Assembly (NCBI RefSeq): GCF_002975275.1
Contig: NZ_PCOQ01000010.1
Span: 62,001 to 126,000 of the forward strand
Direction of reading: 5' to 3'
DNA from: Achromobacter sp. MYb9
GTDB lineage: Bacteria > Pseudomonadota > Gammaproteobacteria > Burkholderiales > Burkholderiaceae_B
DNA length: 64,000 nt
Part shown: positions 39,337-48,950 of the stretch, piece after piece
Position numbering within the stretch: the first letter of the stretch is position 1
Layout: each line of letters starts with the position of its first letter
The notes under the pieces: model-generated
The model's input: only the letters and a program-made list of their open reading frames with translations
Database searches by the model: none
What the model was told of the DNA's origin: nothing
Made by a program: the position numbers and the translations under genes

Positions 39337-40185
39337 GTGTCCGCCATTCCGTTTCCCAGTCAGCAAGCCGGAGATTTCACGGTCACCGCCATCAGCGACG
39401 GCTATCTCACCGCCAGCCTGGATTTCCTGTCGAATATCGACCCATGCGAGGCGTCCAGAATGCAAAATGAGGCAGGCCAGAAGGCGCCTGCGTCCGTGCA
39501 CATCAACTGCTACCTGGTCCGCGGAGCGGGCCGCACCATCCTCATCGACGGCGGGGCAGGGGGGATCAAACAATGGGGCGGCCGCCTGATATCCAATTTA
39601 TCGCTTGCCGGCGTTGAACCCTCCGACATTGACACCATCCTGCTGACACACGCCCACCCCGATCACGTCGGCGGACTGGTGGACGCAGCCGGACACATTA
39701 CCTTTCCGAATGCGGAGCTTGTTGCCCGTCAGCAAGAGCTTGCGTTCTGGCAGGACGACGGAAACTTAAGCCGCGCCGCAGAGCGCGCACGCGGCAACTT
39801 CCAGATCGCGCGTCAAGTGTTCGACGGCTACCGCGACACGCTTCGTACCTTCGATGAAGGGGAGGTGCTTCCGGGGATCCGGGCGATGCCGCTACCGGGA
39901 CACACAGATGGCCACACCGGATATCTTTTCGAATCCCGTGATCAAAGCCTGGTCGTGTGGGGAGACATCGTTCATTTTCCGCACATCCAGATCGAGCGGC
40001 CGGACGTGTCGATTGCCTTTGACCAGGATCCTTCCCTGGCTGCCGCGACACGATCGAAACTTCTGGACCTGGTCAGTTCAGAGGGACTTTTGATCGCCGG
40101 CATGCACTTGGGAGAACTCGGCTTCGCGCGAATCAAGCAAAGCCGCGGGCGCTACGGCCTGGTCTACGAAACGCCCCCGGCTTGA
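39337..40185 (+). CDS. Metallo-beta-lactamase-fold hydrolase
   Basis: A 282-residue protein from GTG 39337 (GGAGAAAG upstream). Metal ligands: THAHPDHVGG (HxHxDH), His in PLPGHTDGHTGY, Asp in VVWGDIVHFP and His in IAGMHLGELGF. It resembles the lactonase or quorum-quenching-like MBL group in order and length. Probably opens a lactone or ester produced in the pathway of the LysR-controlled unit. The last 22 bases overlap the convergent monooxygenase-like gene. Confidence 0.88.
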   Translation: MSAIPFPSQQAGDFTVTAISDGYLTASLDFLSNIDPCEASRMQNEAGQKAPASVHINCYLVRGAGRTILIDGGAGGIKQWGGRLISNLSLAGVEPSDIDTILLTHAHPDHVGGLVDAAGHITFPNAELVARQQELAFWQDDGNLSRAAERARGNFQIARQVFDGYRDTLRTFDEGEVLPGIRAMPLPGHTDGHTGYLFESRDQSLVVWGDIVHFPHIQIERPDVSIAFDQDPSLAAATRSKLLDLVSSEGLLIAGMHLGELGFARIKQSRGRYGLVYETPPA

Positions 40186-40496
40186 TTCAACGGATGCTCG
40201 AGACGGCCGTCGCCATAGAAGGTAATGACCTCTGCAATGACGACCTGATAGCCGCGTAACCAATTGGCTTGCTGTTGCTTGGCCTTGAGGTGGTCTTTAT
40301 GTTCCACCAGCGCTTTAAGCGCTTCCATCGTGCTCCAGTAGTAGACGTTGGAGACGGCGCCGGTGACTGGATTTTCCCAGGCTTCCTCACCCAGGTAGCC
40401 GGGGATCGACCTGGCGATAGTTGCGATGGTGTTGTCCAGCGCATGGAAGTCATCGTCGTAGGTGCCAGGCAGGAACGTAAAGGTCGAGGTGTACAT
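40164..40496 (-). CDS. Antibiotic biosynthesis monooxygenase-like protein
   Basis: A 110-residue protein starting MYTSTFTFLPGTYDDDFHAL, with GYLGEEAWENPVTGAVSNVY and YWSTMEALKALVEHKDHLKA, matching the dimeric ferredoxin-like fold of the ABM superfamily. Members oxidise quinol-type substrates or degrade heme, or have no known activity. Convergent with the metallo-hydrolase gene, with a 22-base overlap; it is not clear whether it belongs to that pathway. Confidence 0.8.
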   Translation of the reverse strand: MYTSTFTFLPGTYDDDFHALDNTIATIARSIPGYLGEEAWENPVTGAVSNVYYWSTMEALKALVEHKDHLKAKQQQANWLRGYQVVIAEVITFYGDGRLEHPLNQAGGVS

Positions 40497-40641
40497 GGGC
40501 TTTCAGGAATCAACGCCAAGGTGGCCAGGGAAGGGCGGGACTATCGCCTGAATCTGGCGCAATGAAAATGTCCAGTTTTAGCATTTTAGTTAAGGCCAGT
40601 TGAAGACTTTCCATCAGGCCCCCGACCCATCGCATCCAGTC

Positions 40642-42350
40642 CTAGAACATCATTCTGAACCCGGCTGTCGCAGTGACGATATAGCTGCCGGAAAAATCCA
40701 CATCGGCGTCGACCTGGCCGTAGATCGCATAGCGCTCCCCCCAACCGTAATTTGCGCCCGCGCCCACGCCGCCCCAGGTTCGCGCCATGCGACTGGCCGA
40801 GGGCACGTCGGCCACGCGCACACGCGTTCCGTCCAGGAACTCATGTTTGTCGTTGAAGCTGTCAAAGCGCGTCGATACGTAGGTCAGTTGCGCCCGCGGG
40901 ATCAGGGCCAGTCGCTCGCTCAACCCGAACGCCTTGCCCGCTTCGATACCCAGCCCATAGCTCTGGGCCTGGCGCCCGCCCTTCAACTTGCCGGCCAGCC
41001 GGGAATTCAGGTCGCTGTCGAACCAGGTCGCCTGGGCCTGCGTATCGATATAGACCCCGTTCTTGCCGTACCAGGTCAGCGTCGGCGTCAGGCCATAGGC
41101 GGTGGTGTCGATCGTGCCGTTGCCATACGCCGAGAACACGTGCGTATCGGCCTTGCCATAATGAAACGCCATGCCGCCCACCAGGCGAGATCCTTCTTCT
41201 TTACCCGCCAGGATACGGTCGACACCAAACTGGGCCTTCCAGCTATCGATGTCCTGGCGCGCGCCCGTGGTGGACAGGGAAGGTTCGAGCCGGCTTGTCG
41301 TGCCCTCCATGCGGCCCCATACGCCGTTGCGGCCGACGTCCGCCGAATCATAGAGGCGATTGCCCACGCGTTGGCGCAACGTGGGCATCCGGCTCAGGTT
41401 AAGCAGCGTGTTCGCGTAGGCTTCATAAACCGGCACACCGGGCTGATAAAGCAAGGGCGGTTCGGTGCCCGGCGACCCGCCGCCGATCGGGGGTGTGCCC
41501 GGACCGGTTGGGGGCGTGCCGGGATCGGTCAGGGACGATCGCAGATACCAGCCGCCGTCGGCCGAGCGCCGATGAGGTTCAGCGTACCGGTGGCCGTGCC
41601 GCTGACGGTCAGCCACGTATCGCTGTTGGCGACCGCCTGCCCGCCCTTGTCGATGGTCAACGTGCCCGTGCCTGCCGAGCCGACTTCGATACGGTCGCTT
41701 GCGGTAAGCGTCGAGATATCGGCCGTAGTGCTCGATACGATTACCGTCCCGATGCTGCCCGCGCTCCTGCCGAGGTAAACCGTTGCAGCGGCGCCTGGCG
41801 CAGGCGATCCAACGGTGCTCACCGTGGCGCCTTCCAGGACGTGCAAGTCGCCAACGCCGTCGAGACCCACGTAAATATTGTCGAATGGGTCCCAGGCGGA
41901 TGTCCGCCCCGATACCGTCACGCTGCCCTCGCTTCCAGCGACCCAGCCGATTACCGCTTGGCCGCTATGCACCGCACCGCCATTGTCGATACGCAGCGTG
42001 GCCTTGCCGCTCCCACCGATCTCGAACGTGCTGTTCGGGGAAAGATTCCATGTCGACCCCGGCCCGGAAACGAGCACGCTGCCGATGCTGCCGTTAGCAA
42101 AGCCAATATTGTCCGAATCGCTTTGTGCCATGCCCCCATCCAGGATGTGCAGTGTGCCGTCGCTGCCGGGGTGGTTGCAGATATAGACCGCGCCAAGGCT
42201 GGTCCAGGCGGACGCAGTGCCACTGCCGTCACGGCCTGACACCGTCACGAAACCCCTGCCACCACTGAGATCGGAGCGTACGTGGGGTTCGTGAAGTTGG
42301 CCGCGAATGCGACTAGGACGATCCATTTTGAGCGCCCCGCGAGCTTGCAA
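40642..42350 (-). pseudogene. Degenerate autotransporter (passenger repeats plus beta-barrel, frameshifted)
   Basis: The 5' part (42350-41529) encodes passenger repeats of the type GTLHILDGGMAQSDSDNIGF, SIGSVLVSGPGSTWNLSP and SEGSVTVSGRTSAWDPFDNI but starts without a signal peptide. The 3' part (41616-40642), in another frame, encodes a Pro/Gly linker (TDPGTPPTGPGTPPIGGG), then LYQPGVPVYEAYANTLLNLS and a complete beta-domain ending FSGSYIVTATAGFRMMF with the terminal Phe typical of barrels. Joining the frames near 41560 restores a continuous autotransporter. So there is one frameshift, and the N terminus is missing. It is a remnant of a larger surface protein. Confidence 0.85.
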
Positions 42351-42468
42351 TTCTTGTTGGCCAAGACAATTCCTCCCAGGTAGATGCGAACGACACGCTA
42401 TCGATACGGCACCCGGGTTGCTTGTCTTTATAGGTATTTACCCGCAAAGGGCGCCAAGGAATTCTTGT

Positions 42469-43677
42469 TCATGCGCAGTATTTTTCCCTGTCCACGTTGT
42501 CACTGAACGTGGATCGGGCATGTACGGTGGCGCCTGGCGCGTCGCTCGCGACCGTGCAGTTCCGTCCTCGTCGTTTCGCGGCGTAGAGCAAGTCGTCTGC
42601 GCGCTTTAGTGCGATGGCGAAAGGCTCTTCCGCTTCCAGCAGGGTCACTCCCATGCTGGCCGTGAAACGCGAGTTGGGAGCGTGCGGGGCCCACCGCTGC
42701 GCTACGAAATTCGCACGAATTTCCTCGGCGATGGCAGTCGCGCTTTGCAGGTTTTCCGTGGGCAGCATCAACAGGAACTCTTCTCCGCCCAGGCGGGCGG
42801 CGCAAATCTGGGTGCCAGCTTCTGGTCGAAGCAGGGCGCCAAATCGCGCCAGCACCATGTCGCCAAACGGGTGGCCGAAGACATCGTTGATGCGTTTGAA
42901 ATTATCGATATCGGCCATGATCAGCGCGGTCGGCGTTGCCCCATCCGAAAGCGAACGCCCGGAAACGGAGGCAAGAAAGCCATCCAGCCCCTGCCGGTTC
43001 AACAGCCCCGTCAACGCGTCGGTATGCGCCTGGCGACGGTATTTCTCTATGGCGTCGCAGCTTGTCGCGATGAAGACCGCGAAGGTCAGGACAATGCTTC
43101 CGAGCAGCCCGGTGTATTGGATCAAGGTCCCCCAGACGGACGTTCTCCATTCGCCCGCTGCAAGAATGGGTGTGGGGGCGGCAAGGTACAGAACGCATTG
43201 GCCCGTCAACACGAGCGCGATAAAGAGAAACGCGGCGATGAGAACCTTGTCCGACGTGGTTGCGACGTGCCTTGCAAAAGAGAACGTGGTCCGCCAGATC
43301 ACCAGCGCGCAACAGGCCTGGACGAAGAACGATTCCAGCTTGGCGCTGGCAAACAGCACAACCGAGACGATGACCATTGCGGTCGAGGCCAGCAGGACCG
43401 CAATATCAATGTAGCGAGGGGGCAGCGTGCCGCGCCGGCCCTGCAGCGCGCGACAGGCCAACATGACGCCGCCAAGAATGAAAGCATCCTCAACCACTTG
43501 TTTATAAGGGGAAAGCTCACTGGCCTGCACAAGCATGATGGCGTAGCCCGTGCCCAGGCAGCCAAGGGCATAACCCCATCGGAGCGTGTTGAAGCCAACG
43601 AAGCGCGCGGCGCAGAGCCCGATGGCGCACAACAGGATCGCCGCGGGCACAGACCATTCGAGCAGGGTTGCAGGCAT
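42469..43677 (-). CDS. Membrane diguanylate cyclase (GGDEF)
   Basis: A 402-residue protein from ATG 43677. Six to seven N-terminal membrane helices (from LLEWSVPAAILLCAIGLCAA to SIVLTFAVFIATSCDAIEKY) form a sensor of unrecognised type. The GGDEF domain starts at HTDALTGLLNRQGLDGFL, with IMADIDNFKRINDVFGHPFG and the active-site ARLGGEEFLLML. The signature is intact, so cyclic di-GMP synthesis is expected. No RxxD inhibitory site precedes GGEEF. The frame is open further upstream, but the hydrophobic N terminus favours this start. Single gene. Confidence 0.9.
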   Translation of the reverse strand: MPATLLEWSVPAAILLCAIGLCAARFVGFNTLRWGYALGCLGTGYAIMLVQASELSPYKQVVEDAFILGGVMLACRALQGRRGTLPPRYIDIAVLLASTAMVIVSVVLFASAKLESFFVQACCALVIWRTTFSFARHVATTSDKVLIAAFLFIALVLTGQCVLYLAAPTPILAAGEWRTSVWGTLIQYTGLLGSIVLTFAVFIATSCDAIEKYRRQAHTDALTGLLNRQGLDGFLASVSGRSLSDGATPTALIMADIDNFKRINDVFGHPFGDMVLARFGALLRPEAGTQICAARLGGEEFLLMLPTENLQSATAIAEEIRANFVAQRWAPHAPNSRFTASMGVTLLEAEEPFAIALKRADDLLYAAKRRGRNCTVASDAPGATVHARSTFSDNVDREKYCA

Positions 43678-43882
43678 AGATGGGCGAGTACGTGGGAAAG
43701 GGTCTTGAGGCGTAGAGCCATTCTGGCGATAGCCTTCCAGCCCCCGTACCGCATGGTCTAACGCCCCAGCGCCGACCGACGAACGCCGTACGTGTTGGAG
43801 AAGATTACAGTGTGTCGCAATGTATCTCCAGCGCGCAACAGTCAAGCATTGTCAAGCGATGCAGGTGCCCCGACCGCGCCTC

Positions 43883-44551
43883 TTAACCCAACAGATTGTC
43901 TCGTACATGCAGCAGATGCCGCCGCACGGCATCCATGGCCCGTACGGAGTCGCGGTCCCGCAGCGCTTCGACGATTTCGCGGTGCTCGATTTGGTAGGCC
44001 GCTCGCCGTTCCGGCGTGAGGCTTTTCCGCTTGAGTGCGCCCCACGTGGCCTGCGAACGCGCAGCCGTCATCAGCAAAAACACTTTTTCGATGAAGACGT
44101 TGTGAGTGGCCTTGGCCATCAGCTCGTGTAGTTGCGCGTCCCAGACTTCGAAGGCTTCGAAGCTGGTGGCGGCTTCGGCCTCGTCACAAGCGTGCTGCAT
44201 GGCCGCAAAGTCGGAGGGGGTGCCGTGCTGAACGACCAGTGCTGCGATTGCCGGCTCCAGGACCAGCCGCGCTGCCATGAGTTCAGCGGGGCTGGTGGCC
44301 AGCACTTCCGTGCGCAACAGCGTTTCGGCCTGCGCCAGCCCGGACGGCGCGTTGGCATAGGTGCCGCTGCCTACACGCTGAGAGATCAGGCCTTCTTCCT
44401 TCAGTTCAGATAGCGTCCGGCGAACTGTGGAGCGGCTGATGCTGAATTGTTCGCTCAGGGCCCGTTCTGTTGGCAGGCGGTGCCCGACTGGCCAAGTGCC
44501 GGATTTCAGGTTTTCGATGATAACCGCGCGCATGGCGGACGCTTTGTCCAT
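43883..44551 (-). CDS. GntR/FadR-family regulator
   Basis: A 222-residue protein from ATG 44551. Winged helix-turn-helix HRLPTERALSEQFSISRSTV and RRTLSELKEEGLISQRVGSG, then an all-helical FCD effector domain (ARLVLEPAIAALVVQHGTPS, with His and Asp in WDAQLHELMAKATHNVF as metal-site candidates, and HREIVEALRDRDSVRAMDAV). Divergent from the FAH-receptor-hydrolase-amidohydrolase operon and probably its repressor. The intergenic region has three TTGGTAT heptamers. Confidence 0.92.
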   Translation of the reverse strand: MDKASAMRAVIIENLKSGTWPVGHRLPTERALSEQFSISRSTVRRTLSELKEEGLISQRVGSGTYANAPSGLAQAETLLRTEVLATSPAELMAARLVLEPAIAALVVQHGTPSDFAAMQHACDEAEAATSFEAFEVWDAQLHELMAKATHNVFIEKVFLLMTAARSQATWGALKRKSLTPERRAAYQIEHREIVEALRDRDSVRAMDAVRRHLLHVRDNLLG

Positions 44552-44575
44552 GGAAATACCCTGGATGGATGAGGA

Positions 44576-44695
44576 TTGGATGATACCAAATAAGGCCAAT
44601 AGGGCTCACTTGAATATCGAAAACCCTGACTGTTAATTGGTTTTTTTGGTATATCATTTTCCGAAATTGGGCCTTTTTAATCGGACAATTGGTAT
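44576..44695. promoter_or_regulatory. Divergent control region with three TTGGTAT heptamers
   Basis: TTGGTAT occurs at 44646-44652 and 44689-44695 on the plus strand and at 44583-44589 on the minus strand. The minus-strand copy is part of a TTGG-N6-CCAA inverted repeat (44576-44589). The AT-rich context and the position between the GntR gene and its presumed target operon fit GntR operators. Confidence 0.5.
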
Positions 44696-44742
44696 TTAAT
44701 GGTTTAAACAGCAAGGTGGCTGCGGCCGCCCAGGGAGCAAGC

Positions 44743-45612
44743 ATGAAGATCGCGGTATTTCGAAGCGAAGGCGAACGGCGGGTCGGGGTGGTCTCCGAGG
44801 ATGGCGGTACGGTAACCGCCCTGGATTTTCCGCGTGAACTCGCGGCGATCGGCGCGCTGGCAGCCGTGGAGCTGTTGGCCGAAGGGCGGGCGCTGCCGGC
44901 CAAAGTGGGCCCCGCCTATCGCTGGGACCAGGTGGAGCTCGAGGCGCCTTTGCCGGCACAGCGGCGCAATCTCTTTTGTGTGGGGCGCAACTATCATGCC
45001 CATGCGAAAGAGCTGCGCGAATCCGTGTTCAAGGACAACGACGCGAACCCGGAATCTTGGCCCATCGTGTTCACCAAGGTGCCGCAGACGGTCGTGGGGC
45101 CCTGGGCGGATGTGCTTTTACCCGTGGGCGTGTCCGACAAGATCGACTACGAAGCTGAACTGGCGGTGGTGATCGGCAAGGGTGGGCGCAACATTTCACG
45201 CGCAGAGGCCATGAGCCATGTAATCGCCTACACCGTCGTTAATGACGTCACGGCGCGCGATGTGCAAATGCGCCACCAGCAATGGGACCTGGGAAAGTCC
45301 TTCGACACCTTCTGCCCCATGGGTCCCTGGCTGGTGACGGCCGACGAGCTGGATGGGCGACAGACACGGGTGCGCTGCTGGGTGAACGGCGAGCTTCGTC
45401 AGGAAGGCAATACCGAAGACCTGATCTTCGATATCCCCACGTTGATCGAGACCTGCTCACGCGGCATCACGCTGTATCCGGGCGACGTCATCGCGACCGG
45501 CACCCCGGCGGGCGTGGGCCAGGGGCTCAATCCGCCGCGATATCTGAAGAACGGTGACACGGTGCGGATCGAGATCGACGGCATCGGGAGGATCGAAAAC
45601 CGGTTCATCTGA
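44743..45612 (+). CDS. Fumarylacetoacetate hydrolase family protein
   Basis: A 289-residue protein from ATG 44743 (GGGAG upstream). Family signatures: NLFCVGRNYHAHAKE, IVFTKVPQTVVGP, DYEAELAVVIGKGGRNIS (acidic metal ligands), NDVTARDVQMRHQQWDLGKS and TGTPAGVGQG. Cleaves C-C bonds of, or decarboxylates or hydrates, acylpyruvate-like intermediates in catabolic pathways. First gene of the operon facing the GntR regulator. Confidence 0.92.
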   Translation: MKIAVFRSEGERRVGVVSEDGGTVTALDFPRELAAIGALAAVELLAEGRALPAKVGPAYRWDQVELEAPLPAQRRNLFCVGRNYHAHAKELRESVFKDNDANPESWPIVFTKVPQTVVGPWADVLLPVGVSDKIDYEAELAVVIGKGGRNISRAEAMSHVIAYTVVNDVTARDVQMRHQQWDLGKSFDTFCPMGPWLVTADELDGRQTRVRCWVNGELRQEGNTEDLIFDIPTLIETCSRGITLYPGDVIATGTPAGVGQGLNPPRYLKNGDTVRIEIDGIGRIENRFI

Positions 45613-45670
45613 CGGACCGCGCCGCAGGCTCCGGCGCAACGCAGCACATAAATCAATAATGGAGTGAGAC

Positions 45671-46642
45671 ATGAATCTGCGCTGCAAACAGGTAGCCGCG
45701 GCTGCCTTGCTATGGCTGACGGCCGGCCCGGCGATGGCTGCCGATTATCCCGAGCGTCCTGTCACGATGGTGGTGCCATTCCCGCCTGGCGGGGTTGCCG
45801 ACACCATCGCACGACCCTTGGCACAGGCGGTCGGCGCCAAGCTGGGCCAGGCCATCGTCATCGAAAACAAGGGCGGTGCCGGCGGCGCCATCGGCATCGG
45901 CCAAGCGGGGCGGGCCAAGCCGGATGGTTACACGTTGCTGATGAGTCTATCGGCGATTTCAATCTTGCCCGCTGCGGATCGCCTGCTGGAGCGCAAACCC
46001 GCCTATCAGTTGGACCAGTTCGTTCCCATCGCGCGAATCACTGCCGACCCCACCGTGCTGGTGGTGCGGGCGGACGCCCCTTACAAGACGCTGCAGGAAT
46101 TCATCGACGCGGCCAAAGGTCAGACCGGCAAGCTCAGTTATGGCACCTCTGGTCTCTACGGCACGATGCATGTGCCTATGGAAATGCTGCAGAACGCCGC
46201 CAGCATCAAGATGATGCATGTCCCATTCACGGGGGCTGGGCCGGCCGTGCAGGCGTTGATTGGCGGGCAAGTCGATGCGCTTGCCACCGGTCCCTCCAGC
46301 GTCATGCAATTGATCCAGGCGGGGCGGGTCAGGCCGCTGGCGCATTGGGGCGAGGGCACGCTTGACGGCCTGCCGCAAGTGCCGTCCTTCAAATCCCAAG
46401 GCTACGACATCAGCTTCGTGCAATGGTCGGGGGTGTTCGCGCTGGCAGGCACGCCGCCAGCCGTCATGGAAACGTTGCGAAAGGCCATCAAGGAAGTTGC
46501 CAGCGATCAGGAATTCCGGTCGCGGATCGCCGCCACCGGCAGTCCTGTTCAGTATCTGGACGCGCCCGCGTTCGATCAGTACTGGAAGAGCGATTCCGTC
46601 TCGCTCGAGCGGGCAGTGAGCCGAATTGGGAAAGTCGACTGA
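45671..46642 (+). CDS. Bug/TctC-family periplasmic receptor
   Basis: A 323-residue protein with a signal peptide (MNLRCKQVAAAALLWLTAGP, cleavage after AMA) and the Bug signatures YPERPVTMVVPFPPGGVADT, AKPDGYTLLMSLSAISILPA, YGTSGLYGTMHVPMEML and HVPFTGAGPAVQALIGGQVD. Binds a small carboxylate or related compound in the periplasm for uptake or sensing. Second gene of the GntR-controlled operon, so the ligand is likely the pathway's substrate. Confidence 0.92.
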   Translation: MNLRCKQVAAAALLWLTAGPAMAADYPERPVTMVVPFPPGGVADTIARPLAQAVGAKLGQAIVIENKGGAGGAIGIGQAGRAKPDGYTLLMSLSAISILPAADRLLERKPAYQLDQFVPIARITADPTVLVVRADAPYKTLQEFIDAAKGQTGKLSYGTSGLYGTMHVPMEMLQNAASIKMMHVPFTGAGPAVQALIGGQVDALATGPSSVMQLIQAGRVRPLAHWGEGTLDGLPQVPSFKSQGYDISFVQWSGVFALAGTPPAVMETLRKAIKEVASDQEFRSRIAATGSPVQYLDAPAFDQYWKSDSVSLERAVSRIGKVD

Positions 46643-46720
46643 TGCCGCAGCGCCGGCTGTTCGGTCGCGCCATGGCATCGCCATATCCGGCCTGTGCCGG
46701 CTGTCAAACGAGGTGAGTAT

Positions 46721-47500
46721 ATGAGTTCGAAGATCATCAACGGCCTGTGGGTCGAAGACTCCGGCAATGGCAAAGATGCCGTGCTGGCCATCCACGGCTT
46801 GGGCGGCAGCTCCAATTTCTGGCACCCGGTGCTGCCTGCGTTTGGCGAACGTCGGGTGATTCGGCCCGACTTGGCAGGCGCCGCGCGCAGCACCGAAGCG
46901 CCCGAAGGATTGAGCATCGGCCAGCATGTGGCAGCCCTGGTTGGCTTGCTGGACGAGCTGGGCCTGGAAAGTGTCGATGTGGTGGCGCACTCCATGGGCA
47001 CCATCATCGCCCAAGACCTGGCTGTCAGGTATCCCCAACGGGTGCGATCCCTGGCGTTGTTCGGTCCGCTTGCTGCGCCAGCCGACGCCGCCCGTGAACC
47101 CACGCGCAACCGAGCCCGACTGGCCCGCTCCGGCATGGCCGCCATGCAGGAAATCGCCGACGCTATCTGCAAGGCTGCCACCAGCGCGCAGACAAAAGCC
47201 GAACGCCCGGCCGTGCTTGCGCTGATTCGCGAATCCATCATGCGCCAGCCACCGGAAGGTTATGCGCGCAACTGCGAAGCGCTGGCAGAAGCGGTGGCTG
47301 CCGAGGTCGAACTGCTGGCCATTCCGGCGTTGCTGGTCACGGGCGACGAAGACGGGATCGGCACGCCCGCTGGAACCGCGGCGCTTGCTGAACGTCTGAA
47401 AACGCGCAACACCTTTGTGCTGCAAGGCTGCGGCCACTGGACGGTCTACGAAAAGCCATTCGAGTGCCTGCGCATTCTTACCGATTTTTATAAGCCCTGA
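46721..47500 (+). CDS. Alpha/beta hydrolase
   Basis: A 259-residue protein. HGLGGSSNFW (oxyanion region), nucleophile Ser in VVAHSMGTIIAQDLA, a catalytic Asp candidate in LLVTGDEDGIGTP and His in VLQGCGHWTVYEKP. It resembles 3-oxoadipate enol-lactonase and C-C hydrolase type enzymes, but the substrate cannot be fixed. Third gene of the operon, AGGTGAG upstream. Could open a lactone or ester ring before the FAH-type step. Confidence 0.9.
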   Translation: MSSKIINGLWVEDSGNGKDAVLAIHGLGGSSNFWHPVLPAFGERRVIRPDLAGAARSTEAPEGLSIGQHVAALVGLLDELGLESVDVVAHSMGTIIAQDLAVRYPQRVRSLALFGPLAAPADAAREPTRNRARLARSGMAAMQEIADAICKAATSAQTKAERPAVLALIRESIMRQPPEGYARNCEALAEAVAAEVELLAIPALLVTGDEDGIGTPAGTAALAERLKTRNTFVLQGCGHWTVYEKPFECLRILTDFYKP

Positions 47501-47528
47501 AGGCAATTCGTCCCAAAGGAGACAAGAC

Positions 47529-48911
47529 ATGAGCAGAATCGCCATTACCAATGTGACCATCTTTGATGGATCCGGCGCCGATCCCTACCCAGGGGAAGTG
47601 CTGGTGGACGGCAACCGTATCGTCTCGCTGGCGCGTCAGGGAGAGTATCTGGACACCGGTGATGCGCGCATCATCGATGGCCATGGCGCCTTCCTGATGC
47701 CGGGCATGACGGAAGCGCACACGCATTTTTCGTGGAACGACCAACCGAGCTTGTCGGCGATCCAGTTCATGCCCCCCGAGGAGCACATCTTGTGGTGTGT
47801 CCGGGTTGCCAAGCGTTATCTGGAGATGGGGTGGACCAGTGCATTGGGTGCCGCTACCGCCAAGCCGCGCCTGGATGTGGTGACTCGCAATGTCATCGAA
47901 GCCGGCGCGTTTCCAGGGCCCCGCTATCTGGCCGGTAGCCAGGAAATCACGACAGCAGGCGGCCTGGGGGACAACACCCTCCCGCATCTGCCCTACGAGG
48001 CGATGAACTTCGGCGCCGTGTGCAGTGGACCGGAGGATATGCGTCGCATCGTGCGCATGTTCGTCAAGTATGGCGTTGACCATCTAAAGATCAACCTGTC
48101 TGGCGAGTACATCGCGGGCATACCCGCCGAAGCCAATCCATTTTCCCAGGAAGAAATAGCCATGCTGGCTGCCGAGGCCAGGCTAGCCGGAAAGCGGGTC
48201 GCGGCACACGCGAGGTCCAATGAGTCCGTCAAGACCTGTGTCCAGCAGGGCTTTGAACTGATCTTCCATGCCAGTTTCGCCGACGAAGAGGCGCTGGATA
48301 TGCTGGAGGCCAACAAGGACAAGCACTTTGTCGCGCCGGGTATCGGCTGGCTGGTCAACACCCTTTACAACGCCTCCGAATATGGAGTAACCGAAGCCAT
48401 CGCGACCAAGATGGGCTACAAGCGCGAACTGGAGGCTGCGGCCGAGACGCTTGCCAAGATGCACAAGCGCGGTATTCGCATCCTGCCCGGGGGCGATTAC
48501 GGTTTTGCCTGGATGCCGCATGGCACCAACGCACGAGACCTTGAATACTTCGTCAAATATATCGGCATGACACCCAAGGAAGCCCTGCTGGCCGCCACGC
48601 GGTTGGGGGGCGAATTGATGATGCGGCCTGACGAACTTGGCCAACTCAAGGAAGGGTTTCTGGCCGACCTGATCATGGTCGACGGCGATCCATTGCAGAA
48701 CTTGGCGGTGCTGCAGGACCCGGCCAAGATTCTGATGGTGATGAAGGATGGCGAAATCTATAAGAATTCGCGCACGCTGTTGCCACCGCGCGGCGTGATT
48801 CGCTCTGTCTATGGCGGCAATCCGCTCGTCGAGGTCGGAGCCCGGCGAGCGCAACCCGTGGATCCGATGAACTCGAAGCAGATCGAAGCCCAAGGCCGGA
48901 ACACGGCCTGA
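47529..48911 (+). CDS. Amidohydrolase-superfamily metal-dependent hydrolase
   Basis: A 460-residue protein from ATG 47529 after AAAGGAGAC. Composite N- and C-terminal beta-sandwich parts enclose a TIM barrel: MPGMTEAHTHFSW (HxH), Lys in VDHLKINLSGEY (possible carboxylated Lys), His in VAAHARSNESVK, His in LIFHASFADEEAL, and Asp in ILPGGDYGFAWMP. The C terminus has LADLIMVDGDPLQNLAVL, typical of imidazolonepropionase and prolidase-like members. Hydrolyses a cyclic amide, ester or related bond; exact substrate unknown. Last gene of the GntR-regulated operon. Confidence 0.9.
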   Translation: MSRIAITNVTIFDGSGADPYPGEVLVDGNRIVSLARQGEYLDTGDARIIDGHGAFLMPGMTEAHTHFSWNDQPSLSAIQFMPPEEHILWCVRVAKRYLEMGWTSALGAATAKPRLDVVTRNVIEAGAFPGPRYLAGSQEITTAGGLGDNTLPHLPYEAMNFGAVCSGPEDMRRIVRMFVKYGVDHLKINLSGEYIAGIPAEANPFSQEEIAMLAAEARLAGKRVAAHARSNESVKTCVQQGFELIFHASFADEEALDMLEANKDKHFVAPGIGWLVNTLYNASEYGVTEAIATKMGYKRELEAAAETLAKMHKRGIRILPGGDYGFAWMPHGTNARDLEYFVKYIGMTPKEALLAATRLGGELMMRPDELGQLKEGFLADLIMVDGDPLQNLAVLQDPAKILMVMKDGEIYKNSRTLLPPRGVIRSVYGGNPLVEVGARRAQPVDPMNSKQIEAQGRNTA

Positions 48912-48950
48912 CATTCCCTTCCGCCCAGCGGCCGGCGTCACGTGTGCACG

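Noticed and set aside
45959-47560. Minus-strand open frame of 533 codons opposite the Bug receptor and hydrolase genes
   Set aside because: Shadow of real coding sequence on the plus strand, with no ribosome-binding site or recognisable domain.
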